DNA of 64,000 nt from contig NZ_CP083371.1 of NCBI RefSeq assembly GCF_017488845.2, positions 1,612,001 to 1,676,000 of the forward strand, in the 5' to 3' direction. Origin of the DNA: Ensifer canadensis (GTDB taxonomy: Bacteria; Pseudomonadota; Alphaproteobacteria; Rhizobiales; Rhizobiaceae). Positions within the stretch are counted from its first letter, which is position 1. Each line of letters begins with the position of its first letter. Shown here piece by piece: positions 43,148 through 51,948 of this stretch. Made by a program: the position numbers and the translations under genes. Under the pieces are notes generated by a model. It was not told the origin of the DNA. It saw only the letters and a list, made by a program, of their open reading frames with translations, and made no database searches.

Positions 43148-44116
43148 ATGGCTACTGGTCTCATCGCCCTGCTCGACGACGTTGCCGCCATCGCCAAAAT
43201 GGCGGCCGCCTCGCTTGACGACGTCGCCGCACAGACCGCAAAGGCCGGCGCAAAAGCAGCAGGCGTGGTCATCGACGACGCAGCCGTGACGCCGCGCTAC
43301 GTCGTCGGGCTGACACCGGAACGCGAACTGCCGATCATCGGCCGCATTGCGCTCGGCTCGCTCAAGAACAAGATCCTGTTCCTGTTGCCCGGTGCACTGC
43401 TGCTCGGCTACTTCGCCCCCTGGGCGATCACCCCGCTGTTGATGCTGGGCGGCATCTACCTCTGCTACGAGGGCGCCGAGAAACTTTATGGCGTCTTCTT
43501 TCCGCACGCGGCCCATGAGCACGAAACCGCCGTGCTCGGAGAAAAGACCGATCCCGTCGCGCTTGAAAACGAGAAGGTCGCCGGCGCCGTGCGCACCGAT
43601 TTCATCCTGTCGGCCGAGATCATGGCGCTCACGCTCTCAACCGTCGCCGATGCCAGCATCTATATGCAGGGCGTGGTGCTTGCCGCGGTCGGCATCGCCA
43701 TTACGCTTGCCGTCTATGGCGTCGTCGGCCTGATCGTCAAAGCCGACGATGCGGGCGTCGCGCTGGCCAAGACCTCCGTATCGGCGCTACGCGCCATCGG
43801 CCGCGGCCTGGTCGTCGGCATGCCGATCTTTCTGAAGGTTCTCGCCGCCATCGGCACTGCGGCGATGCTCTGGGTCGGCGGCAGCATTCTCGTCCACGGC
43901 CTTGCCCAGATGGGATATGCCGGCCCGGAACACATCATCCACGACATCTCCGAAGCCGTGGTCCACGCGCTCCCAGTTGCCCCGGGTCTGATCGGCTGGA
44001 TTGCCACGTCGGCGCAGCAGGCCCTGCTGGCGATCGTCGTCGGCGCTGCAACCATCGCCGTCATGGGCAACATCGTCGCGCCGATCTGGGGACGACTGAG
44101 ACCTGCGAGCCACTGA
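43148..44116 (+). CDS. DUF808 family inner-membrane protein
   Basis: A 322-residue protein of the DUF808/YedI family, of unknown function. The N terminus matches the family: GLIALLDDVAAIAKMAAASLDDVAAQTAKAGAKAAGVVIDDAAVTPRYV. Hydrophobic spans follow at about residues 76-105 (ILFLLPGALLLGYFAPWAITPLLMLGG), 160-200, 225-250 and 285-315. KLYGVFFPHAAHEHE is a conserved loop with several His. AAAGGG precedes the ATG by eight bases. It is divergent from the TetR operon and shares the 219-base region holding the long inverted repeat, so it could also be affected by TetR, though there is no evidence beyond position. Confidence 0.88.
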   Translation: MATGLIALLDDVAAIAKMAAASLDDVAAQTAKAGAKAAGVVIDDAAVTPRYVVGLTPERELPIIGRIALGSLKNKILFLLPGALLLGYFAPWAITPLLMLGGIYLCYEGAEKLYGVFFPHAAHEHETAVLGEKTDPVALENEKVAGAVRTDFILSAEIMALTLSTVADASIYMQGVVLAAVGIAITLAVYGVVGLIVKADDAGVALAKTSVSALRAIGRGLVVGMPIFLKVLAAIGTAAMLWVGGSILVHGLAQMGYAGPEHIIHDISEAVVHALPVAPGLIGWIATSAQQALLAIVVGAATIAVMGNIVAPIWGRLRPASH

Positions 44117-44140
44117 CCTCGCATCATTGGCGCCGCCACG

Positions 44141-44198
44141 CTCTGGCCCTGCCCGGGCCAGAGACATGCATGTTCCCTGATCGGTCGATATTGACCGA
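44141..44198. terminator. Two hairpins between convergent genes
   Basis: CTCTGGCCC (44141-44149) pairs with GGGCCAGAG (44155-44163), and TCGGTC (44181-44186) pairs with GACCGA (44193-44198). They lie between the DUF808 gene (plus) and the L,D-transpeptidase gene (minus), as expected for bidirectional termination. Neither has a long T-run. Confidence 0.5.
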
Positions 44199-44213
44199 CC
44201 GGACAAGCCGCGA

Positions 44214-44975
44214 TCAGCTCGTGGCGAGATGCGCCTTCGACGGATCGGGAATGACGACGATCGGGCTACCGTCTCGGACCTGAGCGTGCAGATAGACCAC
44301 ATCCTGGTTGAGCATGCGGATGCACCCGGACGAGACGGCCTTGCCGATCGACCGTGCCTCGGGACTGCCATGGATGCGGTAGAGCGTGTCCTTGCCGTCC
44401 TTATGGATATAGAGCGCCCGCGCGCCCAAAGGGTTCTTCAGGCCCGGCCCCATGCCGCCGTTCTTGATGCTGTAGGGCTCGAGCCTCGGCTGCCGCGCCA
44501 CCATTTCGTCGGGCGGCGTCCAGCGCGGCCATTTCCGTTTATAGGCGACCACCGCCCGCCCGGACCAGGCAAAACCCTCGCGGCCGACACCGATGCCATA
44601 GCGCATGGCGCGCTGGCCGGGCAACACGTGGTAGAGGTGTTTCGCCGGCGTATCGACGATGATCGTGCCCGGCCGCTCCTGTGTCGGATAGTCGACTTCC
44701 TGGCGCCAGAACTTCGGATCGACCTGGGAGACATCGACCGCGGGAATGGGAAATTGCTCATCCGGCATCGCGTCGTACATCGGCGGAACGGTGCCCTTGA
44801 GCGGCGGCGTCATCTCGACCACCGTCGGCTTCGGTGTCGGGCGCGCGGTTGCTGCACAACCTGAAAGCAGGATGGCCGTCGCGCCAACGAAAAGGCTGCG
44901 GCGCGTCAGCGAGCCGCCGGATCGCAAATAGGTTCTGGCTGATGGTAACGGGTTCAGTTCATCTATATCGGACAT
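44214..44975 (-). CDS. L,D-transpeptidase (YkuD domain) lipoprotein
   Basis: A 253-residue cell-wall enzyme. Residues 1-40 form an export signal with Arg-Arg (LTRRSLFVG) and a lipobox ending LLSGC (Cys40); the twin Arg also hints at Tat export. The YkuD domain starts near residue 102 (GTIIVDTPAKHLYHVLPGQRAMRYGIGVGREG) and contains the catalytic IHGSPEARSIGKAVSSGCIRM block with His202, Ser216 and nucleophile Cys218. These enzymes make 3-3 peptidoglycan crosslinks or anchor outer-membrane proteins; rhizobia have many copies. The start lacks a strong ribosome site. It is divergent from a two-component system, with a PmrA-box-like direct repeat about midway, suggesting control by that regulator. 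Confidence 0.9.
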   Translation of the reverse strand: MSDIDELNPLPSARTYLRSGGSLTRRSLFVGATAILLSGCAATARPTPKPTVVEMTPPLKGTVPPMYDAMPDEQFPIPAVDVSQVDPKFWRQEVDYPTQERPGTIIVDTPAKHLYHVLPGQRAMRYGIGVGREGFAWSGRAVVAYKRKWPRWTPPDEMVARQPRLEPYSIKNGGMGPGLKNPLGARALYIHKDGKDTLYRIHGSPEARSIGKAVSSGCIRMLNQDVVYLHAQVRDGSPIVVIPDPSKAHLATS

Positions 44976-45022
44976 TCATCGACTCGGGGCTTGTTACGAT
45001 GACGCCCAAAGGAATGCGCTAC

Positions 45023-45039
45023 CTTAAGGCTGCCTTAAG
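45023..45039. promoter_or_regulatory. PmrA/BasR-box-like direct repeat
   Basis: CTTAAG at 45023-45028 and again at 45034-45039, separated by five bases (11-base period, same face of the helix). This matches the known CTTAAT-N5-CTTAAT type of PmrA/BasR site, and each copy is also a palindrome. It lies 45 bases before the response-regulator start and 48 bases before the divergent L,D-transpeptidase start. Confidence 0.6.
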
Positions 45040-45083
45040 GGAGGTGCTAAACAACCGCCGTCGGTTAATTCGTGGAGACCTAA

Positions 45084-45746
45084 GTGCGGGTACTGATTGT
45101 CGAAGACGATGACATTTTGCGCGACGGGCTGAAGGTCGGTTTGGCGCTCGCCGGTTTTACCACCGATGCCGTCGCCACCCGGGAGAGCGCCGACGCGGCG
45201 CTGGCCGCAGGCAAGTTCGACGCCGTCGTCCTTGATCTCATGCTGCCGGACGGCTCCGGTGCGGACGTGCTGAAAAAACTGCGCGACGCACGCAACGACA
45301 CGCCGGTGCTGCTCTTGACCGCCCGCGACACGGTCGCCGATCGCGTCAGCGGGCTGGACATGGGCGCCGACGACTATCTCGGTAAACCCTTTGACCTCGA
45401 TGAGGTGGCAGCACGGTTGCGCGCGCTCGCGCGCCGATCCGCCGGTCGATCGACCGCCTTCATCGAATGGTCGACGATCCGGCTCGATCCAGCCCGGCAA
45501 TCGGTGGAAAAGGCAGGCGCGCCGGTCCGGCTCTCGCGTCGGGAATATTCCATCCTGCATGCGCTGATGTCGCAGCCGGGCGCGATCTTTTCGAAGGCGA
45601 TGCTGGAGGACAAGCTTTACGGCTGGCAGGAAGAGGTCGAAAGCAACGCGGTCGAGGTGCATATCCATCACCTGCGCAGCAAGCTCGGCTCAAGCCTGAT
45701 CGAAACCGTCAGGGGCATCGGCTACCGGCTCGGCAGCAACATCTGA
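45084..45746 (+). CDS. OmpR/PmrA-QseB-like response regulator
   Basis: A 220-residue DNA-binding response regulator. The receiver domain covers residues 1-115: acidic pocket EDDD at 7-10, phosphoacceptor Asp51 in VVLDLMLPDGSG, Thr79 in LLLTARD, and Lys101 in GKPFDLDE. The C-terminal winged helix (125-218) has the Trans_reg_C pattern LSRREYSILHALMSQPGAIFSKAMLEDKLYGW and EVHIHHLRSKLG...ETVRGIGYRL. The GTG start is preceded by GTGGAG eight bases upstream. Its stop overlaps the kinase start by one base (TGATG). A PmrA-box-like direct repeat just upstream suggests autoregulation. Members of this group commonly respond to cationic peptides, metals or membrane stress. Confidence 0.92.
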   Translation: MRVLIVEDDDILRDGLKVGLALAGFTTDAVATRESADAALAAGKFDAVVLDLMLPDGSGADVLKKLRDARNDTPVLLLTARDTVADRVSGLDMGADDYLGKPFDLDEVAARLRALARRSAGRSTAFIEWSTIRLDPARQSVEKAGAPVRLSRREYSILHALMSQPGAIFSKAMLEDKLYGWQEEVESNAVEVHIHHLRSKLGSSLIETVRGIGYRLGSNI

Positions 45747-47101
45747 TGCGATCGATCCGCGCACGCCTCTTCTTCATATTGCTCGTCACCACCGGGCTCA
45801 TGTGGCTTTCGGCCACCCTATGGATCTTCTTCAGCACCCGCGCCGAGGTCGAGCAGGTGCTCGACGCCCGACTGATGGAGGCGGCGAAGATGGTCAGCTC
45901 GCTTGTGGTCAACCAGGAGATCGACCCGGATAAGCCGGCGCAGACGAAGGCAAAGATCCCGGTGCTCGAGCACCCGCATTACGACCGGCAGCTTTCTTGC
46001 CAGATCTGGTCGCTGGACGGCACCCTGATCGGCAAGTCGGAAAGCGCGCCGGAGACGACGCTGTCGGCGCATGCGACCGGCCTTTCCGAGACGGTGATCA
46101 ATGGCGAAACCTGGCGGGTCTACGCGGTCGAGAATGCCGAGCTTGGCGTGCGCGTGCTCGTCGGCGACAACCTGCGCATCCGCGACAGGCTGGTCAACGA
46201 CGTCGTCAAAGGCCTGCTCTTTCCGGCCCTCCTGATCATACCGCTGCTGGCGACCCTGATCTGGCTGAGCGTCGGGCGTGGTCTGGCACCGCTCAGAAAA
46301 CTGGCGGGCGATCTTGCCGCCCGCGACGCCTCGGACCTGCACCCGATCAAGGAGACCGCAACACCGAGCGAGATCAGTCCCGTGCTTCGCGCATTGAACG
46401 GTCTCTTCGGCCGCGTCGCCGGCGCACGTCAGCGCGAGCAGAATTTTATCGCCTTTGCCGCCCATGAACTTAGAACGCCGCTTGCCGGGCTGAAAACCCA
46501 GGCCCAGGTGGCGCTGGCGAGCAACGATGCCGAAATCCGCGAAAAGGCTCTCGGCCAGATTGTTGCTGGTGTTGACCGCACCGGACGGCTCGTCCGGCAG
46601 TTGCTCGACATCGCGTCGGTCGAAGCGTCGGAAAAGGCGCGCACCGTGGCCGAGGTCAATCCCGGCGAGATGCTGGTTTCGCTCAGGAGCGAACTGCTTG
46701 GCCATGCCGGCAGTGCCGCGACGGTTGTCGTCGATCCCAGTCTTTGCAAGCTGCAGGTCAGGACCAATCCGGATCTGCTGCGACTTGCCGCCCGCAATCT
46801 GATGGAAAATGCGCTCCATCACTCGCCGGCCAGCGGAATGATCCTCTGCTGGCTTGAAAGCGACGACGGAACGACCACGATTGCGATCGATGACGATGGC
46901 CCGGGCATTCCGCCGGAGGAGATGCCCCACGTCACCGAGCGTTTCTTCCGCGGACGCTTCAGGGCCGCGATCGGCAGCGGCCTCGGCCTCAGCATTGCCG
47001 AACTCGCGCTCGATCACGCGGGCGCCGCGTTGGTTTTGCGAAACAAGGTCGGGGGTGGATTGTCCGCCAGGATCGTCCTGCCCAAACACCTCATCGCGTG
47101 A
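45746..47101 (+). CDS. Sensor histidine kinase (QseC/PmrB-like)
   Basis: A 451-residue inner-membrane kinase paired with the preceding regulator. First span at about residues 8-30 (FFILLVTTGLMWLSATLWIFF), a periplasmic sensor of about 125 residues, second span at about 156-177 (GLLFPALLIIPLLATLIWLSV), then a HAMP-like linker. The phosphoacceptor is His240 in FAAHELRTPLAGL. The ATPase domain has the N box in LMENALHHSP and the DDDGPGIPPEEMPHVTERFFRG and GSGLGLSIAEL glycine boxes. The periplasmic domain resembles the QseC/PmrB type in size. The start codon overlaps the regulator stop. Signal unknown. Confidence 0.92.
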   Translation: MRSIRARLFFILLVTTGLMWLSATLWIFFSTRAEVEQVLDARLMEAAKMVSSLVVNQEIDPDKPAQTKAKIPVLEHPHYDRQLSCQIWSLDGTLIGKSESAPETTLSAHATGLSETVINGETWRVYAVENAELGVRVLVGDNLRIRDRLVNDVVKGLLFPALLIIPLLATLIWLSVGRGLAPLRKLAGDLAARDASDLHPIKETATPSEISPVLRALNGLFGRVAGARQREQNFIAFAAHELRTPLAGLKTQAQVALASNDAEIREKALGQIVAGVDRTGRLVRQLLDIASVEASEKARTVAEVNPGEMLVSLRSELLGHAGSAATVVVDPSLCKLQVRTNPDLLRLAARNLMENALHHSPASGMILCWLESDDGTTTIAIDDDGPGIPPEEMPHVTERFFRGRFRAAIGSGLGLSIAELALDHAGAALVLRNKVGGGLSARIVLPKHLIA

Positions 47102-47170
47102 GCATAGTCGGCGCACGTCGCGTGATATTGGTGCGTTCAGAATTCTGCAACGAGTCGTAAGCGAGCCATT

Positions 47171-47521
47171 ATGGACAAGCGCATTGAAGCCTTCCTCGCC
47201 GATATTCGCGACCGCGGCGACACACAGTTCGCGATTGTTTCGCGGCTGCGCGAGATCGCATTGGCGTCCGGGGCGGGCATTTCGGAAGAGATCAAATATG
47301 GCGGCTTGCTGTTTTCCGCCGCGCGACCGTTCTGCGGCATATTTCCGTATTCGGCCCATGTCACCCTGGAATTCAGCGAGGGCGCCGCGCTACCGGACGC
47401 GCATGGCGTGCTGATGGGTCAAGGCAAGGCGCGCCGCCACATCAAGATGCATTGCCTGTCCGATATCGCGGCAAAGCATGTGGCCGCCTATGTTGACTTG
47501 GCTTTGAGAGCCGCCGGCTGA
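47171..47521 (+). CDS. DUF1801 domain protein
   Basis: A 116-residue cytoplasmic protein of the DUF1801 (YdhG-like) superfamily: the conserved ISEEIKYGGLLFSAARPFCGIFPYSAHVTLEF core near residues 37-68, with the Glu-x-x-Tyr-Gly motif and aromatic strands, and the C-terminal GKARRHIKMHCLSDI segment. The family fold is compact, related to domains proposed to bind small ligands, with no firm biochemical role. The gene follows the kinase by 69 bases on the same strand and may be a read-through passenger. It faces the LysR gene tail to tail, 18 bases away. Confidence 0.8.
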   Translation: MDKRIEAFLADIRDRGDTQFAIVSRLREIALASGAGISEEIKYGGLLFSAARPFCGIFPYSAHVTLEFSEGAALPDAHGVLMGQGKARRHIKMHCLSDIAAKHVAAYVDLALRAAG

Positions 47522-47539
47522 TCGATTGCGGACGCCGCG

Positions 47540-48502
47540 TCAGCGGATCGCACCATTCGACGGCATGCTGACTTTCTCCACGTAGTAGCGCGGAATGCCT
47601 GTGCGCTCCCGGTCGCGATAAAAGTCGATGCAGAATTCGACAAAGGCCCTGAAGCGCTTCGACACGTGCCGCCGGCGCGAATAGATCAGGTTGATCGCCG
47701 TTTTCGGCGAACTCCATTCGGCCAGAACAGGCTGAAGCAATCCCGCTTGCCGCTCCGTCTCCACGAAGAATTCCGGCAGATAGGCGATGCCCTCGCCGGC
47801 AACCGCGAAATACTTGATCGTCCAATAGTCGTTGGTGGTGCAGGTTGCCGCCGGCAGCAGATCGATCTCGGCATCGCCGTCGCGCGTCAGATACCAGGAT
47901 TGCAGGCGTGTCTGCTGGCGAAAGACGAGCCCGCGATGGCCGGCGAGGTCGTCGGGCTTAAGCGGTGCGCCGTGCCGGGCGATGTATTCGGGGCTCGCAA
48001 CGAGACCGTAAGATGAGACCGAGAGCCGGCGACTGATGTAGTCGACATCTGATGGTTCGCCCCAGTGAAAGATGCCGTCGAGCGCCTGCTCGGTGACCTC
48101 GGAGAACGGTTGCCGCGAGCTCAGAAAAACGACGTCGAGATTGACCTGCGGATATTGCTGGCGAAATGCGTAGAGCAGTTCGGATGTGATCGTCGTGCCG
48201 AATTCGCCGGTCGAGCCGACGCGCAGCGTGCCCGCTACCTCCTGCCGCATCTCGGCCATCGCCGTTGCCGCATCCTCGCAATTCGACTGGATGAGCCGGG
48301 CATAACGCAGGAACTCCGCTCCGGCGTCGGTCACATGCAGCTGATGCCCCTCGCGCACGAAGAGTTCGATGCCGAACTCGTCCTCCAGCTGCCGGATCTT
48401 GTGGCTGAGGGTCGATTTCGGCAGCCGATGCAGGCGGGAAGCCGCTGAAATCGAACGGGAATCGGCAACTTTCACGAAGCAGTCGAGAAGCGAGAGATCC
48501 AT
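47540..48502 (-). CDS. LysR-family transcriptional regulator
   Basis: A 320-residue regulator. The N-terminal winged helix-turn-helix (residues 1-60: MDLSLLDCFVKVADSRSISAASRLHRLPKSTLSHKIRQLEDEFGIELFVR) is standard for LysR, followed by the linker helix and an effector-binding domain (about 90-300) of the kind typical for small ligands. The ATG ending at 48502 aligns with the family N terminus; an in-frame upstream reading would add 18 residues and run into the divergent promoter. Only 108 bases separate it from the purine gene cluster transcribed the other way, so by the usual LysR arrangement it most likely controls the adenine deaminase/permease operon. Effector not known; a purine is a reasonable guess. 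Confidence 0.9.
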   Translation of the reverse strand: MDLSLLDCFVKVADSRSISAASRLHRLPKSTLSHKIRQLEDEFGIELFVREGHQLHVTDAGAEFLRYARLIQSNCEDAATAMAEMRQEVAGTLRVGSTGEFGTTITSELLYAFRQQYPQVNLDVVFLSSRQPFSEVTEQALDGIFHWGEPSDVDYISRRLSVSSYGLVASPEYIARHGAPLKPDDLAGHRGLVFRQQTRLQSWYLTRDGDAEIDLLPAATCTTNDYWTIKYFAVAGEGIAYLPEFFVETERQAGLLQPVLAEWSSPKTAINLIYSRRRHVSKRFRAFVEFCIDFYRDRERTGIPRYYVEKVSMPSNGAIR

Positions 48503-48610
48503 TTTTCGTCCAAAATCCTGTACGATATGTCCGATAAATACGCCATTTCGGCCCATTGTACAAACGAAACCAAACTGGGAATATTCGGCGACGCTAAGGG
48601 AGAGGTTTCA

Positions 48611-50413
48611 GTGAGCAATATCAGAGAATTCATCCGGGCAGCCTCGGGCACCGGCAACAAGGCCACTTTGGCGATCCGCGGCGGCAGGCTCGTCAACGTC
48701 GTATCGGAAGAAATTTACCAGGCCGATGTCGCGATCTACGGCGAGCGGATCATCGCCGTCGGCGACATCTCCGTTTATGTCGGGCCGGAAACGAAGATCG
48801 TCGACGCCACGGGCAAATACCTGGCGCCCGGCATGATCGACGGCCATCTGCATGTCGAATGCTCGAAGATGTCGCTAACGAGCTTCGCCAAGGCGGTCGT
48901 CCCGCTCGGCACCACGTCGATCGTCACCGGGCTTGACCAGATCATCGTCGTCGGCGGGCCGGCGGCGGCGCGTGAATTCCTCGACGAGGCCAAGCAGACA
49001 CCACTCAAGGTCTTCTGGGGCGCGCCCTGCAAGACGCCGTACACCATGCCGCGTTCGACCGTCGGGCACTATTTCAGTCCTGCCGATCACCAGGCCACCC
49101 ATCACTGGCCGGAATGCGTCGGCATTTGGGAAACCGTGCGCGAGTTCATCCAGGAGGAAGACCCCGACGTGCTGGCGGCGCTCGAGCTTGCCGAAAAGAG
49201 CCGGCTCCCGGTGCTCGGCTGCTGCCCGATGACGCGCGGAGCGCGCCTCAACGGCTACCAGCAGTCCGGCGTGCGCGCCGACCACGAAAGCTATTCGCCG
49301 GAGGAAATGCTCGAAAAGCTCAGGGCCGGCATGCATGTCGTCGTGCGCGAATCCTCGATCTCCCACTTCCTCTCCGACAATCTGCGCATCGTCACCGAAA
49401 TGGGCGTCAAGGCCTTGCGCCGCATCAGCTTCTGCACCGATGACGTCGTTGCCAGCGACATTCTCAAGCGCGGCCATCTCGACAATATGGTGCGCATGGC
49501 GATCGCCATGGGAATCTCGCCGATGGCGGCGATCCAGATGGCAACGATCAACGGCGCCGATGCCCTTCGCATCGACGACAAGGTCGGCTCAATCTCGCCG
49601 GGTCGCGCCGCCGACATCCTGCTCGTCAACGACCTGCGCGAGTTCAGGATCGATGCCGTCATCGCCAAGGGTGAGGAAGTCGCGCGTGACGGCCGCATGG
49701 CCATCGAACTGGTGCCGCCGCCGCGCAGCGCCGCGCTATTGACTTCGATGAAGGTCGCGCCGCTCGAACTCGACGATCTGAAGCTGCGTTATGACGGCCC
49801 CGGCGACAGCGCCGCTGCCATGGCGATCGCCGTCACGCCGGAAAAGATCTTCGTGCGCACCCGCCGCGATGTCACCCTGCCAGTCAAGTACGGATGCGTG
49901 CTCGCCGACCCGGCAAAGGACATCCAATATGTCACCGTGGTCGAGCGCTACGGCAAGACGAAAAACCGACCCGTCGCCTTCACCTCCGGCTTCGGATTGC
50001 GCGAAGGCGCAATCGCCAGTTCGACCGCGCCCGACGACAACAACATCATCTGCATCGGCGCCGACCCGGAAGACATGCGGGTCGCCATCAACCACCTGAT
50101 CGCCAACCATGGCGGCCAGGTGGTGGTCAAGGACGGCAAGGTCGTCTCCTTCCTGCATCTGCCGATCGGCGGCATCGTCTCCGATATCGAACCATCGGAA
50201 ATGGCGGCGCTGGAGGAGGAACTGGACGATGCGGCGCGCGGGCTCGGCTGCACCCTGCCATGGCCGTTCATGTACATGTTCGTGCTTCAAATCACCGCGA
50301 TCCCGGAATATGCCATCACCGATCTCGGGGTCGTCGATTGCGTCCGGCTCAAGGTGATCTCGCCGCTCGCCGGGAACGGCGGCGAGGAAGCGCGCGCCGC
50401 AGCAGCAGAGTAA
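48611..50413 (+). CDS. Adenine deaminase-family amidohydrolase, His-to-Cys variant
   Basis: A 600-residue amidohydrolase. It has the strand-1 metal motif HLH in MIDGHLHVE (about residues 79-81), the strand-4 Glu in GIWETV (about 174), the strand-6 His in ADHE (about 225) and the strand-8 Asp in FCTDD (about 277), then the C-terminal Ade domain (FTSGFGLREGAIASSTAPDDNN). The strand-5 His that the paralogue at 51949-53739 has in VGGHYASP is Cys here (VLGCCPMT, about residue 204). It may be an adenine deaminase with altered metal binding or act on another purine or aminopurine. The GTG at 48611 follows GGGAGAGG by five bases; an ATG 28 codons earlier would overlap the control region. First gene of the operon with the permease. 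Confidence 0.85.
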   Translation: MSNIREFIRAASGTGNKATLAIRGGRLVNVVSEEIYQADVAIYGERIIAVGDISVYVGPETKIVDATGKYLAPGMIDGHLHVECSKMSLTSFAKAVVPLGTTSIVTGLDQIIVVGGPAAAREFLDEAKQTPLKVFWGAPCKTPYTMPRSTVGHYFSPADHQATHHWPECVGIWETVREFIQEEDPDVLAALELAEKSRLPVLGCCPMTRGARLNGYQQSGVRADHESYSPEEMLEKLRAGMHVVVRESSISHFLSDNLRIVTEMGVKALRRISFCTDDVVASDILKRGHLDNMVRMAIAMGISPMAAIQMATINGADALRIDDKVGSISPGRAADILLVNDLREFRIDAVIAKGEEVARDGRMAIELVPPPRSAALLTSMKVAPLELDDLKLRYDGPGDSAAAMAIAVTPEKIFVRTRRDVTLPVKYGCVLADPAKDIQYVTVVERYGKTKNRPVAFTSGFGLREGAIASSTAPDDNNIICIGADPEDMRVAINHLIANHGGQVVVKDGKVVSFLHLPIGGIVSDIEPSEMAALEEELDDAARGLGCTLPWPFMYMFVLQITAIPEYAITDLGVVDCVRLKVISPLAGNGGEEARAAAAE

Positions 50414-50419
50414 AGCCTT

Positions 50420-50448
50420 GGAAGGGGTCGGCATCGCCGGCCCCTTCC
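50420..50448. terminator. Hairpin between deaminase and permease genes
   Basis: Arms GGAAGGGG (50420-50427) and CCCCTTCC (50441-50448) continue inward through four more pairs and one G-U wobble to a three-base loop, about 13 pairs in all. It lies six bases after the deaminase stop and 25 bases before the permease start. The following TCATTTC is a weak U-tract, so it may be a partial terminator or an mRNA-processing/stability element. Confidence 0.5.
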
Positions 50449-50472
50449 TCATTTCAAAAAAAGGGGAACAAA

Positions 50473-51876
50473 ATGAACTACCAACCCAAGGGCGTTGAGC
50501 CGGCGTCAGGCCAGGCACAAGCCTCCTGGCTCGCCAGCCTGCTTGACCGCTACTTCCAGATTTCCAAATTCGGCTCGACCATTCGAACCGAAATCCTCGC
50601 CGGGCTGACCACCTTTCTCGCCGCCTCCTACGTGATCGTCGTCAACCCTTCGATCCTGTCCCACGCCGGCATTCCGTTTTCGGCCGGCGTAACGGCGACC
50701 GTACTCGTCAGCTTCATCGGCAGCTGCGCCATGGGGCTCTATGCGCGAAGCCCGATCCTGGTGGCGCCGGGCATGGGCATCAATGCGCTGTTTGCCTATA
50801 CGATGGTTGTCGGCGCCAAGGTACCGCTGGAAATCGCGCTGGGCTGCGTCTTCTGGGCCGGCGTGCTCTTCACCGTCATGGCCTTCTTCAACCTGCGCCA
50901 GACGATCATCGAGGCGATCCCGGTCGACCTGCGTTATGGCATCGCCTGCGGCATCGGTCTGTTCATCGCACTGATCGGCTTCGAGAATGCCAAGTTCATC
51001 ATCGCCAATCCGGATACGATCGTCGGGCTGACGACGTTCAACCCCGTAACCCTCACCTTCATTGCCGGCTTCATCCTGACGGTCGCGCTGGTGGTCCGCA
51101 AAGTTCCCGGCGCGATGATGGCCGGCATGATCCTCACCACCATCCTCTCCATCCCGATCGGCCGCTGGTGGGGCGACGGCAGCGCGTTTTCGCCGGATAG
51201 GCCTGATGTGCATACACTGGTCAATTGGAGCGGCTTTTCCGCGGCACCGGATTTCAGCTTCATCGGCCAGATCGACCTCGTCGGCGCCTTGAGCCTGATC
51301 TACCTGCCGTTCATCTTCGTCTTCCTGTTCACCAATTTCATCGAGGCACTCTCGACCTTCCTCGGCCTTGCCGAAGCGGCTGACCTCAAGGACGAGCAGG
51401 GATTGCCGCGCAACATCAAGCAATCCATGCATGTCGACGCCGTCGCTGCGCTGATCTCCGCACCGCTCGGCACCAGCCCCGCCACCGTCTATCTGGAATC
51501 GGGCGCTGGCATTGCGCAGGGCGGCCGTACCGGGCTTGTCGCCCTTGTCGCCGGCCTGCTGTTCGTGCCGTTCCTGTTCCTGTCGCCGCTGTTGTCGCTC
51601 GTTCCGGCCGTGGCAACCGCGCCCGTTCTGATCCTCACCGGCCTCTTCATGTCCGAGCCGATGAGCAAGATCCGCTGGACCGACATCGACGAAGCGATCC
51701 CGGCGTTCCTTGCCATCGTGCTGATCCCGCTGACATTCTCGATCACGCTCGGGCTGTCGCTCGCAATCATTGCCTATGTGCTGATCAAGCTGGTCTGCGG
51801 GCGGGCGGGCGATGTAAAACCGGTCATGTGGTTCGTCGCCCTCTTGGCGGCAGCGCTCATCGCCCAGACCCAGTAA
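50473..51876 (+). CDS. AzgA-type purine (adenine/guanine/hypoxanthine) permease
   Basis: A 467-residue membrane transporter of the NCS2 family, AzgA subgroup. After a 25-residue cytoplasmic N terminus the sequence shows about 12-14 spans. The hallmark is the N-terminal STIRTEILAGLTTFLAASYVIVVNPSIL segment followed by LVAPGMGINALFAYT, and EALSTFLGLAEAADL then SAPLGTSPATVYLESGAGIAQGGRTGL, which carry the substrate and proton-coupling residues. It imports purine bases with protons. It is embedded between two adenine deaminase paralogues, so uptake and deamination of adenine (to hypoxanthine plus ammonia) are coupled. The ATG follows AAGGGGAA by seven bases. Confidence 0.92.
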   Translation: MNYQPKGVEPASGQAQASWLASLLDRYFQISKFGSTIRTEILAGLTTFLAASYVIVVNPSILSHAGIPFSAGVTATVLVSFIGSCAMGLYARSPILVAPGMGINALFAYTMVVGAKVPLEIALGCVFWAGVLFTVMAFFNLRQTIIEAIPVDLRYGIACGIGLFIALIGFENAKFIIANPDTIVGLTTFNPVTLTFIAGFILTVALVVRKVPGAMMAGMILTTILSIPIGRWWGDGSAFSPDRPDVHTLVNWSGFSAAPDFSFIGQIDLVGALSLIYLPFIFVFLFTNFIEALSTFLGLAEAADLKDEQGLPRNIKQSMHVDAVAALISAPLGTSPATVYLESGAGIAQGGRTGLVALVAGLLFVPFLFLSPLLSLVPAVATAPVLILTGLFMSEPMSKIRWTDIDEAIPAFLAIVLIPLTFSITLGLSLAIIAYVLIKLVCGRAGDVKPVMWFVALLAAALIAQTQ

Positions 51877-51948
51877 ACCTGTCGGCGCCTCCTTTTTACT
51901 CAGACGTCAAAGGGGGCGCCGACATCGTCTCCATTGAAGGAAACTGTC

